Of a DNA stretch of 64,000 bases, positions 9,253 to 20,925 are shown one piece after another. How positions within the stretch are numbered: the stretch's first letter is position 1; each line of letters begins with the position of its first letter. The DNA is from Orrella marina. GTDB taxonomy: Bacteria > Pseudomonadota > Gammaproteobacteria > Burkholderiales > Burkholderiaceae_B. A program made the translations under genes and the position numbers. The notes beneath the pieces are model-generated. The model ran no database searches. It had not been told where the DNA came from and worked only from the letters and a program-made list of their open reading frames with translations. The stretch covers positions 3,782,001 to 3,846,000 of the forward strand of contig NZ_CP028901.1 in the NCBI RefSeq assembly GCF_003058465.1, in the 5' to 3' direction.

Positions 9253-9686
9253 GGATGCTCATCTGCAGGCGTTAGTCCTGCCTGGGCGGGCTGGGCTAAC
9301 ATGCGGATTGTTTAGGATACAACTAATTGAAATGTCTTCTCATGCTTTCATGCCGATGGCATGTATCACCTCTGTTTGAAGCCAGGCATACGCGATCAGT
9401 GTACATAGAGCAGGCGCACCCATCTTGAATGGGCTGGCTGAAGGCTGCCGGTTCATTCGATCACTGTTCGGATCGACAGGTTGATTAGTGGGCGTCGCAA
9501 CGACAAGTTGATCGACATGTTCGGGCTTGACGGCATACGAGTCACTCATTTGTGGTTACTTTCATTTCGTTACTGCGGTACATTCGGCGCTTGAAAAGTC
9601 AAGGCGCAGCAAGGGTGATCAATCGTATGGCACATGTATTCAAGGCAGAAAGCGCGCGCGCGAATCCGTCGACGAAAGAGATTGCG
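9253..9686. other. Divergent intergenic region between phosphatase and autotransporter
   Basis: About 430 bases lie between two divergent genes. A 69-codon minus-strand frame (9340-9549) exists, but it has a weak ribosome-binding site and no recognisable features. In-frame earlier starts for the autotransporter occur at 9552 (GTG) and 9627 (ATG). No operator or hairpin stands out. Confidence 0.4.
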
Positions 9687-12600
9687 ATGACGATAACTTC
9701 GATCCCCGCCCGGCGAATCACCTCACAATCCCTGCAGCCGGTGAGATCTTTGGCGCATTCTTGTCGGACACCGCGTGCCAGTAGGGTTCTCCTGCCTGCC
9801 ATTGCGGTCTTGTGGTCTGCCTTTGGCGTGCTGTGCAGTACCGCAGTGCAGGCACAGCCCTCCTCGCTGGCTACAGCTAACATATCCTCACCGTCTTCAT
9901 TTGTGACCCCGGAATTTCGGGCCAACTGGGGTCTGGGTGTCATACGCGCCCAGGATGCATATGCCATGGGCTACACCGGCAAGGGTGTCACGCTCGGCAT
10001 TGCAGATGAACCGTTTCAGTTCATGCATCCCGAGTTCGCGAACCGGGTTCAATGGCCCAGTCCCATCCCTGCGTTTCCGGTGCCTGGTTACGAGGTGCCT
10101 TCGCACGGGACTCACGTGATGGGTCTGGCCGCTGCTGCGCGCAATGATGTCGGCATGATGGGGGTGGCGTTTGATACCCGTCTGTCTGGTGTGATTGCGG
10201 TGCCCGCGGCGGGCTACCCCTTTCCGCAGGACTGGGCGCAAGAGCTTGTAGACGCTGGCGTGTCGGTCATGAATGGCAGTTTCGGTCCACCACCGGCCCC
10301 GCCGATGTTCTTTCAGGACGGGAGCTACAACCCGAATTACCAGGTGATCGATTTTCTGGCGTTGAGTCCGGATCAGCTTGATGCCTACTATGAAAGCATC
10401 AACAAGTTGGCCAAAGCCGATATCGTGATGGTGTTTGCTGCGGGCAACGAAAGTGAAGTCCAGCCCATCGCCTCGCAGATTCCGGCGGGATATGGCATGT
10501 TTCCACTGATCACCCCGGACAATACGCGAGCGGGTGCCTTGTACCGGGTGATCACGGACGAGAGCGACCGGGCCGACCCGTCCTCCTGGGAGTTTATACC
10601 GCTCACGGATCCAGACCTGGCCAATGCGGATGCGAGCGAGTTTCAGGGCGCTCTGATCACAGTTGTGGCACTTGACCAGAACAACCAGATTGCCAGTTTC
10701 AGCAATCGCTGCGGTGCGGCCGCAGCATGGTGCATGGGGGCACCGGGCGTTAACTTGCTGTCGTCGGTTCCGATGAGTACATATGGTTTCAAATCCGGAA
10801 CGTCCATGGCGTCGCCGCTCGTTGCGGGTTCTGCTGCGGTGCTCCGGCAGGCGTTTCCGTATATGACTGCGCGCCAGATTATCGAAGTGCTTCTGACTTC
10901 CGCCACGGATCTCGGTGACTCCGATGTCTATGGTCACGGTCTGTTGAATCTGGGACGCGCAGTCCGTGGTCCTGTCGAGTTTGGTTCGAATCCCATCTTT
11001 GCGGCAACGTTTGACGTGGATACCAGGGGCTATCACTCTGTCTGGTCCAACGACATTTCAGGCCCAGGCGGGCTGAGAAAGCGCGGTGCCGGCGTGTTGT
11101 CGCTGGCAGGCAACAACAATTACACGGGTGATACCACGGTTGTGTCAGGCACACTGGCTGTTAATGGCTCGATTGTGCTGTCTGATCTCGAAGTGCTTGC
11201 ACAGGGAACTCTGGCCGGATCCGGTACGGTTGGCGACACCCTGGTGCGAGGCACTGTCTCCCCTGGTAACTCTATCGGCATCTTGACGGTGGACGGGGAC
11301 TTTTTGCAGACCGCCGGATCGACGTATCGTTATGAGGTCAACGGAACTGGTGAATCGGATGCAATCCGGGTGACCGGTGCGGCCGTGATCGAACCGGGCG
11401 CTATTTTAAAGGTCCAGCCTCTGGCCGATCTCGAACTCCTGCGTGAGTATGACGTGTTGTCAGTCAGCGATACGCTAACGGGCAACTACACTGTCAACGG
11501 GCCGGACTACCTGTTTCTAGGACAGCGGGTGGGGCTGTCGGCAAGCAACAATCGGGTGCTGAGTTATCAAGTCGCGCGCAACGGGGTGCAGATGGCGTCG
11601 TACGCCCAGACGGGTAACCAGGCATCGGTTGCCCAAGCGATTGACAGCCAGGGGCCTGGCGCGCAACCCTTTGACTCGTTGGTCAGTGTCACCAGTGCGG
11701 CCGGCTTGCCTGCAGCGTTTCAGGCGTTCTCCGGGGAGATATATGCCAGTAACCAGGCGATTTTGCTGGCAAACAATCTGGCCTTGTCACGCGCATTGAA
11801 TAATCGCATTCAGGACAGCTTTCTGGCAAATCCGCAGATGAGCCGTCAAAGTGGAATCGGGCGTGTCAATTCCGACACGATTGCCTGGCTTGACGTTTAC
11901 GGCAATAGTGAGCGCCTTGCTGGCAACCAGAATGCCACATCCGTCAGTGCCAACGGAGCAGGGATGCTGGTTGGCCTTGAACATGCGCTCTCGCCGGCTT
12001 TGCGGCTCGGTGGCGTGCTTGGCTGGAATCAGACCTCTGCTGAAGCGTCTGCAAGCAAAGCCCGCACCAATGCGTATCAGCTCGGTGTCTATGGCGCAGC
12101 AGATCTGGGCCGAGCCAGACTCAGCGCAGGAGTGACACAGTCCTGGTACGAGGTTGATGTCAACCGCACTATTTCTGCTGGTTACGGCACACCCGCAGGC
12201 AGTGGTGCGTCTTCGTCCCTGTCGGGTGATGCCACGCAGGTGTTTGCCGACATCGGTCTGCCGTTCAGCTTTTCCGCGAATCACACCGTTCAGCCTTTCT
12301 GGAATGTGAGCCAGACCTGGTTGCGAATGAGCTCGTTTAACGAGACTGCGAGTTTTGCCGGACTCAAGGGTGACGCCAGTCAGAATGCGAGCGGATTCAG
12401 TACGCTGGGTGTGCGTCTGCAGTCTGACTTTCAGGCAAGCGGTGCGACCTGGAGCACCAGTGCCATGATTGGCTGGCAACGGGGGTGGGGCGATTTGACG
12501 ACCACTTCAACGCTTGGGTTTCAAGAGGGTGGTGATGCGTTTACCATTCGCTCGGCACCCATGGCGCGTGATGCGCTCGCGCTTGAGTTCGGTATCGGCG

Positions 12601-12704
12601 CAACGGTCAACCAGTCCACGAAGGTCATGCTGGTTTATTCCGGCTCGTTTGGTGCCGGCACATCCAGTCAGTCATTGCAGGCGCAAATGCAGTGGAAATT
12701 CTGA
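9687..12704 (+). CDS. Subtilisin-like (S8) autotransporter serine protease
   Basis: From the ATG at 9687 the ~1005-aa product has a long basic n-region and a hydrophobic signal (VLLPAIAVLWSAFGV, cleavage near VQA|QP). An S8 protease domain follows with the triad D107 (GIADEPF), H140 (SHGTHVMG) and S373 (SGTSMASP). Then comes a beta-helical stalk with an autotransporter-associated repeat (GVLSLAGNNNYTGDTT, VSPGNSIG), and a C-terminal beta-barrel ending in QMQWKF. This is the classic type Va layout of surface proteases such as SphB1/NalP relatives. Alternative starts at 9552 and 9627 are in frame; I prefer 9687 because AAAGAGA sits at normal spacing. Likely role: maturing surface proteins or degrading external peptides. 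Confidence 0.88.
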   Translation: MTITSIPARRITSQSLQPVRSLAHSCRTPRASRVLLPAIAVLWSAFGVLCSTAVQAQPSSLATANISSPSSFVTPEFRANWGLGVIRAQDAYAMGYTGKGVTLGIADEPFQFMHPEFANRVQWPSPIPAFPVPGYEVPSHGTHVMGLAAAARNDVGMMGVAFDTRLSGVIAVPAAGYPFPQDWAQELVDAGVSVMNGSFGPPPAPPMFFQDGSYNPNYQVIDFLALSPDQLDAYYESINKLAKADIVMVFAAGNESEVQPIASQIPAGYGMFPLITPDNTRAGALYRVITDESDRADPSSWEFIPLTDPDLANADASEFQGALITVVALDQNNQIASFSNRCGAAAAWCMGAPGVNLLSSVPMSTYGFKSGTSMASPLVAGSAAVLRQAFPYMTARQIIEVLLTSATDLGDSDVYGHGLLNLGRAVRGPVEFGSNPIFAATFDVDTRGYHSVWSNDISGPGGLRKRGAGVLSLAGNNNYTGDTTVVSGTLAVNGSIVLSDLEVLAQGTLAGSGTVGDTLVRGTVSPGNSIGILTVDGDFLQTAGSTYRYEVNGTGESDAIRVTGAAVIEPGAILKVQPLADLELLREYDVLSVSDTLTGNYTVNGPDYLFLGQRVGLSASNNRVLSYQVARNGVQMASYAQTGNQASVAQAIDSQGPGAQPFDSLVSVTSAAGLPAAFQAFSGEIYASNQAILLANNLALSRALNNRIQDSFLANPQMSRQSGIGRVNSDTIAWLDVYGNSERLAGNQNATSVSANGAGMLVGLEHALSPALRLGGVLGWNQTSAEASASKARTNAYQLGVYGAADLGRARLSAGVTQSWYEVDVNRTISAGYGTPAGSGASSSLSGDATQVFADIGLPFSFSANHTVQPFWNVSQTWLRMSSFNETASFAGLKGDASQNASGFSTLGVRLQSDFQASGATWSTSAMIGWQRGWGDLTTTSTLGFQEGGDAFTIRSAPMARDALALEFGIGATVNQSTKVMLVYSGSFGAGTSSQSLQAQMQWKF

Positions 12705-12745
12705 GCAGTCTTTGTTACGCAATGCCTTTGAGAGACTTGTGTTCG

Positions 12746-12769
12746 ACCGCCCGGAAGTTTCCGGGCGGT
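12746..12769. terminator. Strong hairpin between convergent genes
   Basis: Perfect 11-bp arms (ACCGCCCGGAA / TTCCGGGCGGT) enclose a 2-base centre. It lies 42 bases after the autotransporter stop and 61 bases from the katG stop, which converge. A T-tract is absent, so factor-independent termination is plausible rather than certain. Confidence 0.6.
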
Positions 12770-12830
12770 GGTCTCAGACTCTACCTGACGACAGGTACAA
12801 CGCATCGGGCAGTCTGAGCCTGTGCGAACA

Positions 12831-15329
<2,499 letters not shown>

Positions 15330-16085
15330 ATGAGCATGGATCTATTTTCTTTGAAGGGTAAGCGTGCGCTGGTGACCGGTGCAGGACGTGGTATCGGTCT
15401 GGCGATCAGCAAAGGGTTTGCACAGGCGGGTGCCGAGGTGACACTGTGCGCGCGTAGCCAGGCCGAGATCGACGCGGCTGTTCGCGATATCCAGGCTCAA
15501 GGTGGACAGGCACAGGCACTCGTCGCAGACGTGACCGACATCGCCGCGTTCCAGACGTTGGTCGCTGAATTGCCTGCATTCGATATCCTCGTCAACAACG
15601 CCGGAACCAATCGTCCTGGCCCTTTGATGGAGGCCACTCTGCAGGACTATGACGTTGTCATGAGTTTGAATGTGCGTGCAGCAATTTTTGTGGCTCAGGC
15701 CGTTGCAAGAAAGATGATGGACGAAGGTGTTCAAGGGTCGATCATCAATACCTCGTCACAGATGGGTCATGTTGGTGGACTGAACCGAACACTGTATTGT
15801 GCTTCGAAATGGGCGATCGAGGGTTTCACCAAAGCTTTTGCCATCGAGATGGCCCCTCACAAGATTCGCGTGAACACCATTTGTCCAACGTTCATCGAGA
15901 CCCCCATGACGCAACACCTGCTTGCAGACAAGGCGGTAATGGATAACGTTTTGAGTCGTATCAAACTGGGTCGGGTCGGTCAGCCCGAGGACATTGTCGG
16001 TGGTGCGATTTATCTCGCATCCCGGGCATCTGCGCTGGTGACTGGCAGTGCCCTTTTGATCGATGGTGGATGGACGGCGGATTGA
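15330..16085 (+). CDS. SDR family oxidoreductase (FabG/gluconate-dehydrogenase-like)
   Basis: A 251-aa classical short-chain dehydrogenase. It has the cofactor motif TGAGRGIG near residue 15, NNAG near 90, and the catalytic Ser-Tyr-Lys with YCASK in the expected place. The C-terminal SALLIDGGWTAD is typical. The start at 15330 is preferred to an in-frame GTG at 15300 because it matches family length. It precedes the carboxyltransferase by about 130 bases on the same strand. Substrate is undefined: 3-oxoacyl or sugar/steroid alcohols are all possible. Confidence 0.88.
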   Translation: MSMDLFSLKGKRALVTGAGRGIGLAISKGFAQAGAEVTLCARSQAEIDAAVRDIQAQGGQAQALVADVTDIAAFQTLVAELPAFDILVNNAGTNRPGPLMEATLQDYDVVMSLNVRAAIFVAQAVARKMMDEGVQGSIINTSSQMGHVGGLNRTLYCASKWAIEGFTKAFAIEMAPHKIRVNTICPTFIETPMTQHLLADKAVMDNVLSRIKLGRVGQPEDIVGGAIYLASRASALVTGSALLIDGGWTAD

Positions 16086-16219
16086 GTGTCGACAGGGATG
16101 CCTGCGATATCGCTGGCGGTTGCATCACGGTAGACGATTAACAGATCATTAAAGGCTAAGGAACGGCAGCAGATAAGAATGCGGTCGTAATCAAACAGCA
16201 GTACCAACAGGAGGATTGA

Positions 16220-17782
16220 ATGAGTGGGTCGCAGGAACTGGACTGGTCGCAGGAGATGCGGGAACTGGAACGTCGGCAGGAATTTTCTGTGCAGATGGGC
16301 GGACCTGACAAAATCAAACGTCAGCACGATAACGGTAAACTGACCGTTCGCGAGCGGGTGGCAGGTCTTGTCGATTCTGGGTCATTCGTGGAGGTTGGCG
16401 CACTGGCAGGAACAGCGGAGTATGACGAACAAGGACAACTCAAGAACGTCGTGCCGTCCAATGTGGTCATCGGACGCGCAAGACTCGATAATCGTCCTGT
16501 TGTCGTGATCGGGGATGATTTCACGGTTCGTGGTGGGGCCAACGATGGTGCGGTGGGCGACAAAATGATATTCGCCGAGCAGATGGCTTTTGATCTGCGT
16601 GTACCGATGGTGCGGCTCGTTGATGGTACAGGCGGAGGTGGTTCGGTCAAGAATATCGAGAAACTGGGTCACACACTCCTTCCCAAAATGAAGATCTGGT
16701 CTTGGATTGCGCGCAATCTGTCACATGTTCCAGTAGTGTCTCTTGCACTTGGTTCAGTTGCGGGTCAGGGGGCGGCCCGCGTGTCGGGCAGCCACTACAG
16801 TGTCATGGTTAAAGACACATCGCAGTTGTTCATAGCAGGACCACCGGTGGTCGAACGGATCGGTCAGAATTTCACCAAGAATGAATTAGGTGGCAGCAAA
16901 ATCCATACCCGTAACGGGGTTGTGGATGATGAGGTGGAAACAGAAGAACAAGCCTTTACTGCTGCTCGACGGTTCCTCAGCTACCTGCCTGATTGCGCTC
17001 AAGAGGTGGCACCGCGCGGCGAGCGTCCGGCACACCTGCCTGATCAATCCTGGTTGCGTACAGCGATTCCGAAAGATCCTCGCAAAGTCTACAAGATCCG
17101 GCCCATCGTCGAGAGTCTCTTTGATCCCGGGTCGGTGATGGAAATTGGCAAGAACTGGGGTAAGGCGATCGTGTCCGGGCTTGCACGAATCGATGGCTGG
17201 CCAGTCGTGTTCGTCGCCAGCAACCCGTATCACTATGGCGGTGCCTGGGATCGTCACACATCCGAGAAGTTCACTCGACTGGTTGACCTGGCCGAACTGT
17301 TTCGGCTGCCCGTTGTTCATCTGGTGGATGTGCCCGGGTTTCAAATTGGCATTGACGCAGAGAAAGATGGCGTCATGCGGGCGGGGGTACGAGCACTGAC
17401 GGCCGTCAGTCAGGCAACTGTTCCCTGGTTCTCATTGATCATGCGAAAGGCCTTCGGTGTTGCCGCGGGCGGACACCAGAACTCCAACCGATTTAACTTT
17501 CGCTATGCGTGGCCATCTGCCCAGTGGGGATCCTTGCCGATTGAAGGAGGACTCGATGTGGCTTACCGCGCAGAGATCGAGGCAGCACCCGATCCGCAAG
17601 CCAGACGCAGCGAGATTGAGGTGCGTGTTCGCAGTCTGACTTCTCCTTTGCGCAGTGCCGAGGCGTTTGTGATCGAGGACATCATTGATCCGGTCGAAAC
17701 GCGAGCGCGACTGGTCGAATTTGCAGAGCTGAGTGCGAAATTCCGGCAAGCTCGCGAGTATTCGCTGGGCTTTCGTCCCTGA
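16220..17782 (+). CDS. Acyl-CoA carboxylase carboxyltransferase (beta) subunit
   Basis: A 520-aa member of the propionyl-CoA/methylcrotonyl-CoA carboxylase beta family, which transfers a carboxyl group between carboxybiotin and an acyl-CoA. Visible are the N-terminal KLTVRERV block, the VDGTGGGGS glycine loop near residues 134-142, GQGAARVSGSHYSV, and the C-terminal AGGHQNSNRFNFRYAWPSAQWGSLPIEGG block. GGAGGATTG precedes the ATG. No biotin carboxylase or biotin carrier gene is adjacent in the window, so it must either borrow a distant alpha subunit or act in another reaction. It should not be named PccB on this evidence. Confidence 0.88.
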   Translation: MSGSQELDWSQEMRELERRQEFSVQMGGPDKIKRQHDNGKLTVRERVAGLVDSGSFVEVGALAGTAEYDEQGQLKNVVPSNVVIGRARLDNRPVVVIGDDFTVRGGANDGAVGDKMIFAEQMAFDLRVPMVRLVDGTGGGGSVKNIEKLGHTLLPKMKIWSWIARNLSHVPVVSLALGSVAGQGAARVSGSHYSVMVKDTSQLFIAGPPVVERIGQNFTKNELGGSKIHTRNGVVDDEVETEEQAFTAARRFLSYLPDCAQEVAPRGERPAHLPDQSWLRTAIPKDPRKVYKIRPIVESLFDPGSVMEIGKNWGKAIVSGLARIDGWPVVFVASNPYHYGGAWDRHTSEKFTRLVDLAELFRLPVVHLVDVPGFQIGIDAEKDGVMRAGVRALTAVSQATVPWFSLIMRKAFGVAAGGHQNSNRFNFRYAWPSAQWGSLPIEGGLDVAYRAEIEAAPDPQARRSEIEVRVRSLTSPLRSAEAFVIEDIIDPVETRARLVEFAELSAKFRQAREYSLGFRP

Positions 17783-17820
17783 GTCTTGACATGGTGGTGC
17801 TCGCGACTTAAAACCACTAT

Positions 17821-17847
17821 CAGGCTTTGGGTGGCCCTCGAAGCCTG
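17821..17847. terminator. Weak hairpin after the carboxyltransferase gene
   Basis: Arms CAGGCTT (17821-17827) and AAGCCTG (17841-17847) with a 13-base loop lie about 40 bases after the stop. No T-tract follows, so this is only a candidate. Confidence 0.3.
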
Positions 17848-17952
17848 TGACTCGACCGTTGTTTTCTGACCCGCCAGGCGCCTGTCATCTGCGTTTATTC
17901 GCTGCGCTTGATTTCTTATCGGCGGCCTGTACTCGATTTGTAAAGGTCTTTC

Positions 17953-18456
17953 ATGGATCGCGTAACCGTCGACCTTTCCGCCTATCCTGACCTGGTCATG
18001 ATGACGCTTGGCATGCGGGTCAACACTCTGAGTGGATTGCCTACCTTGTTCCGGTTTGGCCCCTGGATATCTCAGGCCATCAAGGACAAGCCAGACGGCC
18101 TGCTTTGTCATGAGACCGTGCTTTACTCCTTGTTTCCTCCTCACCTGGGTATCCGTCAGTACTGGCGTGACTTTGAGAGTCTTGAAGCATGGGCGCGAAC
18201 CGAGCCACACAAGACTTGGTGGAAGACATTTCTCAAGAATCCGAAAGGAACCGGGTTCTGGCATGAGGCTTGCTTCATGAGAGGGGGGATGGAGGCTGTT
18301 TACGTCAACGTGCCCGAGCGGTTTGGTATGCGCGCCTTCGCACCTGAGATTCCGGCTCGAGGAGCAATGTTCAGTTCACGCCAGCGCGCTGGCAGAGCGG
18401 CTGAGAAAACGGTTGAGTCCGTGATCCCGGAGTCTGAGTTGTACAGGCAGGACTGA
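17953..18456 (+). CDS. DUF4188-type putative monooxygenase
   Basis: A 167-aa protein matching the small DUF4188 ('monooxygenase AF470-like') family. Recognisable blocks are VVMMTLGMRVN-like (LVMMTLGMRVNTL), the dimeric ferredoxin-like fold pattern, QYWRDFESLEAWART, and HEACFMRGGMEAVYVN. The fold is that of heme-free small monooxygenases, but family function is unproven. AAAGG precedes the ATG. It is followed after 17 bases by a secreted DUF2141 protein and then an acetyltransferase, possibly one transcript. Confidence 0.7.
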   Translation: MDRVTVDLSAYPDLVMMTLGMRVNTLSGLPTLFRFGPWISQAIKDKPDGLLCHETVLYSLFPPHLGIRQYWRDFESLEAWARTEPHKTWWKTFLKNPKGTGFWHEACFMRGGMEAVYVNVPERFGMRAFAPEIPARGAMFSSRQRAGRAAEKTVESVIPESELYRQD

Positions 18457-18473
18457 TCCAGAAAGAAGAAGCT

Positions 18474-18938
18474 ATGTTCAAACATGTTCTCAAACGGAGC
18501 CGGGCTGGTGCCTGGATGCTTGCGTCAATGATGGGCGCGGCGGCGCTCCCCTTGCATGTTCAGGCAGTCGAGGCCGAGAGTGTCGTGGTTCGCATGACGG
18601 ATTTTGTCAACGATAATGGGCGAGTTCAGTGTGGCCTCTTTGACCGTGAAGACGGTTGGCGAGACGAATCCAGGGCTCTCAAAATGACGACAGCCAGAAT
18701 TGAGGGTAAGCGGGCGACATGCAGATTCGAACAGGTTGATCCCGGCCAATATGCCGTTGCCGTGTTTCATGCACAGGCAAATGAGAGTCAAGTGAACTAT
18801 GGCTTGTTTGGAAAACCGCAGCAAGGTGTGGGCTTTTCCAACAATCCATCCGTCACCTGGGGGCCGCCCTCGTTCGACGAGGCTGCGTTCAGGATCGAGA
18901 GCGCCACGGTCAATCTGGATGTGCAGATGAAGTACTGA
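18474..18938 (+). CDS. Secreted DUF2141 domain protein
   Basis: A 154-aa protein with a Sec signal peptide (KHVLKR, then AGAWMLASMMGAAALPL, cleavage near VQA|VE after residue 31). The mature domain reads as a beta-sandwich with the DUF2141 hallmarks G-x-V-x-C-G-L-F (GRVQCGLF), DPGQYAVAVFHAQA and N-Y-G-L-F-GKPQQGVGFSN. Function of the family is unknown; it is periplasmic or outer-membrane-associated by prediction. AAGAAGAAG precedes the start. Confidence 0.8.
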   Translation: MFKHVLKRSRAGAWMLASMMGAAALPLHVQAVEAESVVVRMTDFVNDNGRVQCGLFDREDGWRDESRALKMTTARIEGKRATCRFEQVDPGQYAVAVFHAQANESQVNYGLFGKPQQGVGFSNNPSVTWGPPSFDEAAFRIESATVNLDVQMKY

Positions 18939-18987
18939 GGTGAGTGAAGGGCAGATGCCCACGGCAAAATGATCAGTGAGTTCAAAC

Positions 18988-19551
18988 ATGAGCTGCGTCA
19001 GTAAGATAGTCAATGAGGAAACAGGCCTGCCTGAAATTCTTGTGCGAGATGCGCAGGAATCGGACATGGATGCCGTGCAGTCGATCTATGCGCATTTCGT
19101 GTTGAATAGTCTCGCGACTTTCGAAGAAACACCACCGACTGTCGAGGAAATGATGCAGCGTCGAGGAGCCATCATCTCGGCAGGGTTTCCGTACCTCGTC
19201 GCGTGCGAGGCGGGCGAGATCGTAGGGTATGCCTATGTCACCGCCTATCGGCCACGTCCCGCCTATCGGTACACCGTCGAAGACTCGGTTTACGTCCGTG
19301 ATGGTTTTGCCTCGCGGGGAATTGGGTCAGCCTTGCTCGGCGCGCTCATTACACGCTGTGAGCAAGGACCGTGGCGCCAGATGCTCGCCGTGATCGGCAA
19401 TCGCGCAAACCAGGGGTCTATCAGCCTGCATGCGCGGCTTGGATTCGAGCATGTCGGCGTGCTCCGGTCGGTCGGCTTCAAGCATGGTCGCTGGGTTGAC
19501 ACTGTCCTGATGCAGCGTGCGATCAAGCAAGGCGATCAGGCAAAACCCTAG
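18988..19551 (+). CDS. GNAT N-acetyltransferase, phosphinothricin-acetyltransferase-like
   Basis: A 187-aa GNAT protein. The N-terminal strand ILVRDAQESDMDAVQSIYAHFV, the TFEETPPTVEEM segment, YAYVTAYRPRPAYRYTVEDSVYV, and the acetyl-CoA pyrophosphate loop RGIGSALLGALI match the Pat/Bar (MddA) group. This group acetylates phosphinothricin, methionine sulfone or methionine sulfoximine. An in-frame GTG at 18976 overlaps the likely ribosome-binding GTGAG, so I chose the ATG at 18988. Actual substrate is not determined. Confidence 0.82.
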   Translation: MSCVSKIVNEETGLPEILVRDAQESDMDAVQSIYAHFVLNSLATFEETPPTVEEMMQRRGAIISAGFPYLVACEAGEIVGYAYVTAYRPRPAYRYTVEDSVYVRDGFASRGIGSALLGALITRCEQGPWRQMLAVIGNRANQGSISLHARLGFEHVGVLRSVGFKHGRWVDTVLMQRAIKQGDQAKP

Positions 19552-19704
19552 AAGGCTTGGTTTTGTCCGAGAAAATCAAATGAAGAAATGTGGTCGGACC
19601 GTGCTCTGCCAAACGGATTGCTATGATCAATTTTTATAAGACCTCTTGCGACGATCCGTCCGGGATCACTTGCTTGGAACGATCATTACCCCTACGCGTG
19701 AATC

Positions 19705-20838
19705 ATGAATAGTCTGAATGCTTTGCAGACCCCCGCTGCAGTCGTTGATGTTCAAAGGATGCAGTCCAATATTGACCGGATGCAAAATCAGGTCAACCGA
19801 CTGGGCGCACGGCTCAGACCGCATGTCAAAACCAGCAAGAGCTGGCCGGTCGCTCAAGCACAGATCGTTGCTGGTGCACAAGGTGTGACTGTTTCGACTC
19901 TGAAAGAGGCCGAGCAGTTTTTTGAGGCGGGAGTGATCGACATTCTGTATGCGATAGCGATGGCTCCCACCAAGCTTGATCGTGCTTTTGCGCTCTGTCA
20001 GCGAGGATGCTGTCTGAAGCTTGTCACAGACAGTGTGGCAGGCGCCCGAGCGATTGCCGAGTACGGTCGGGCAAAGGGGCATACGTTTGAGGTCTGGATC
20101 GAGATTGACACAGATGGGCATCGTTCGGGTGTCGCACCTGAAAGTGACTTGCTGCTCGAGATCGCACGGGAGCTCAACAGGGTGGGTGCGCGTCTGGGCG
20201 GCGTGATGACCCACGCGGGCTCCAGTTATGATTTTGATACCTGCGAGGCGCTGCTTCAGATTGCCCGTCAGGAGCGGGACCTCGCCGTGCGCGCGGCGCA
20301 TAGATTGCGTCAAGCGGGATATGCCTGTGCGCAAGTCAGCATTGGATCAACACCAACTGCCTTGTCGTACGATCACCTGCATGGCGTGACAGAAGTCCGT
20401 GCCGGTGTGTATGTGTTCTTTGATCTGGTGATGCATAACGTCGGTGTCTGTTCGACCGGCGACATCGCGCTGAGTGTGCTCGCCAGCGTGATCGGTCACC
20501 AACCGGAGAAAGGCTGGCTCATTGTGGACGCTGGCTGGATGGCTATGAGCCGGGATCGTGGAACTCAGAAGCAGAAGCAGGATTTCGGGTATGGGCAGGT
20601 ATGTGATCTGCAAGGCAATGTGTTGCCCAGTGTGCTGATGACTGGCGCAAATCAGGAGCATGGCATTATTTCAGTATCCATTGATGAGGGTGAAGCGATC
20701 GAACAGCGTTATCCCATCGGGACACGCTTGCGGATACTGCCTAATCACGCCTGCGCGACTGCGGCGCAGTATCCAGCATACACAGCCATCATGGCAGACG
20801 GCAGTGTTGAGCAATGGGAGAGGTTTTACGGCTGGTAG
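19705..20838 (+). CDS. D-threonine aldolase-like PLP enzyme (alanine racemase fold)
   Basis: A 377-aa fold-type III PLP enzyme of the DSD1/D-threonine aldolase family. The N-terminal TPAAVVDVQRMQSNI and RPHVKTSKS, with the PLP lysine by family analogy at K42, plus GGVMTHAGSSYDF and YGQVCDLQG, are typical. The C-terminal metal site probably includes the H in QEHGIISV and the Cys in NHACAT, the pattern of D-threonine/D-serine lyases. It probably cleaves D-3-hydroxyamino acids to glycine and an aldehyde, or dehydrates D-serine. It is transcribed alone and ends at a terminator shared with the convergent hydrolase. Confidence 0.85.
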   Translation: MNSLNALQTPAAVVDVQRMQSNIDRMQNQVNRLGARLRPHVKTSKSWPVAQAQIVAGAQGVTVSTLKEAEQFFEAGVIDILYAIAMAPTKLDRAFALCQRGCCLKLVTDSVAGARAIAEYGRAKGHTFEVWIEIDTDGHRSGVAPESDLLLEIARELNRVGARLGGVMTHAGSSYDFDTCEALLQIARQERDLAVRAAHRLRQAGYACAQVSIGSTPTALSYDHLHGVTEVRAGVYVFFDLVMHNVGVCSTGDIALSVLASVIGHQPEKGWLIVDAGWMAMSRDRGTQKQKQDFGYGQVCDLQGNVLPSVLMTGANQEHGIISVSIDEGEAIEQRYPIGTRLRILPNHACATAAQYPAYTAIMADGSVEQWERFYGW

Positions 20839-20862
20839 GTCGATACGGGCAGATCGCTCGCC

Positions 20863-20892
20863 TGAGGCAGGCGGTAACGATCGCCTGCCTCA
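20863..20892. terminator. Bidirectional hairpin between convergent genes
   Basis: Perfect 11-bp arms TGAGGCAGGCG (20863-20873) and CGCCTGCCTCA (20882-20892) with an 8-base loop lie between the D-threonine-aldolase-like gene and the Ntn hydrolase, both ending here. No T-tract is present. Confidence 0.6.
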
Positions 20893-20925
20893 CACTGACA
20901 CAGCCGGTTCTAGTCGGGGTGGAGT

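Noticed and set aside
9340..9549. 69-aa minus-strand reading frame between the phosphatase and the autotransporter
   Set aside because: Weak ribosome-binding site and no recognisable composition, motif or partner.
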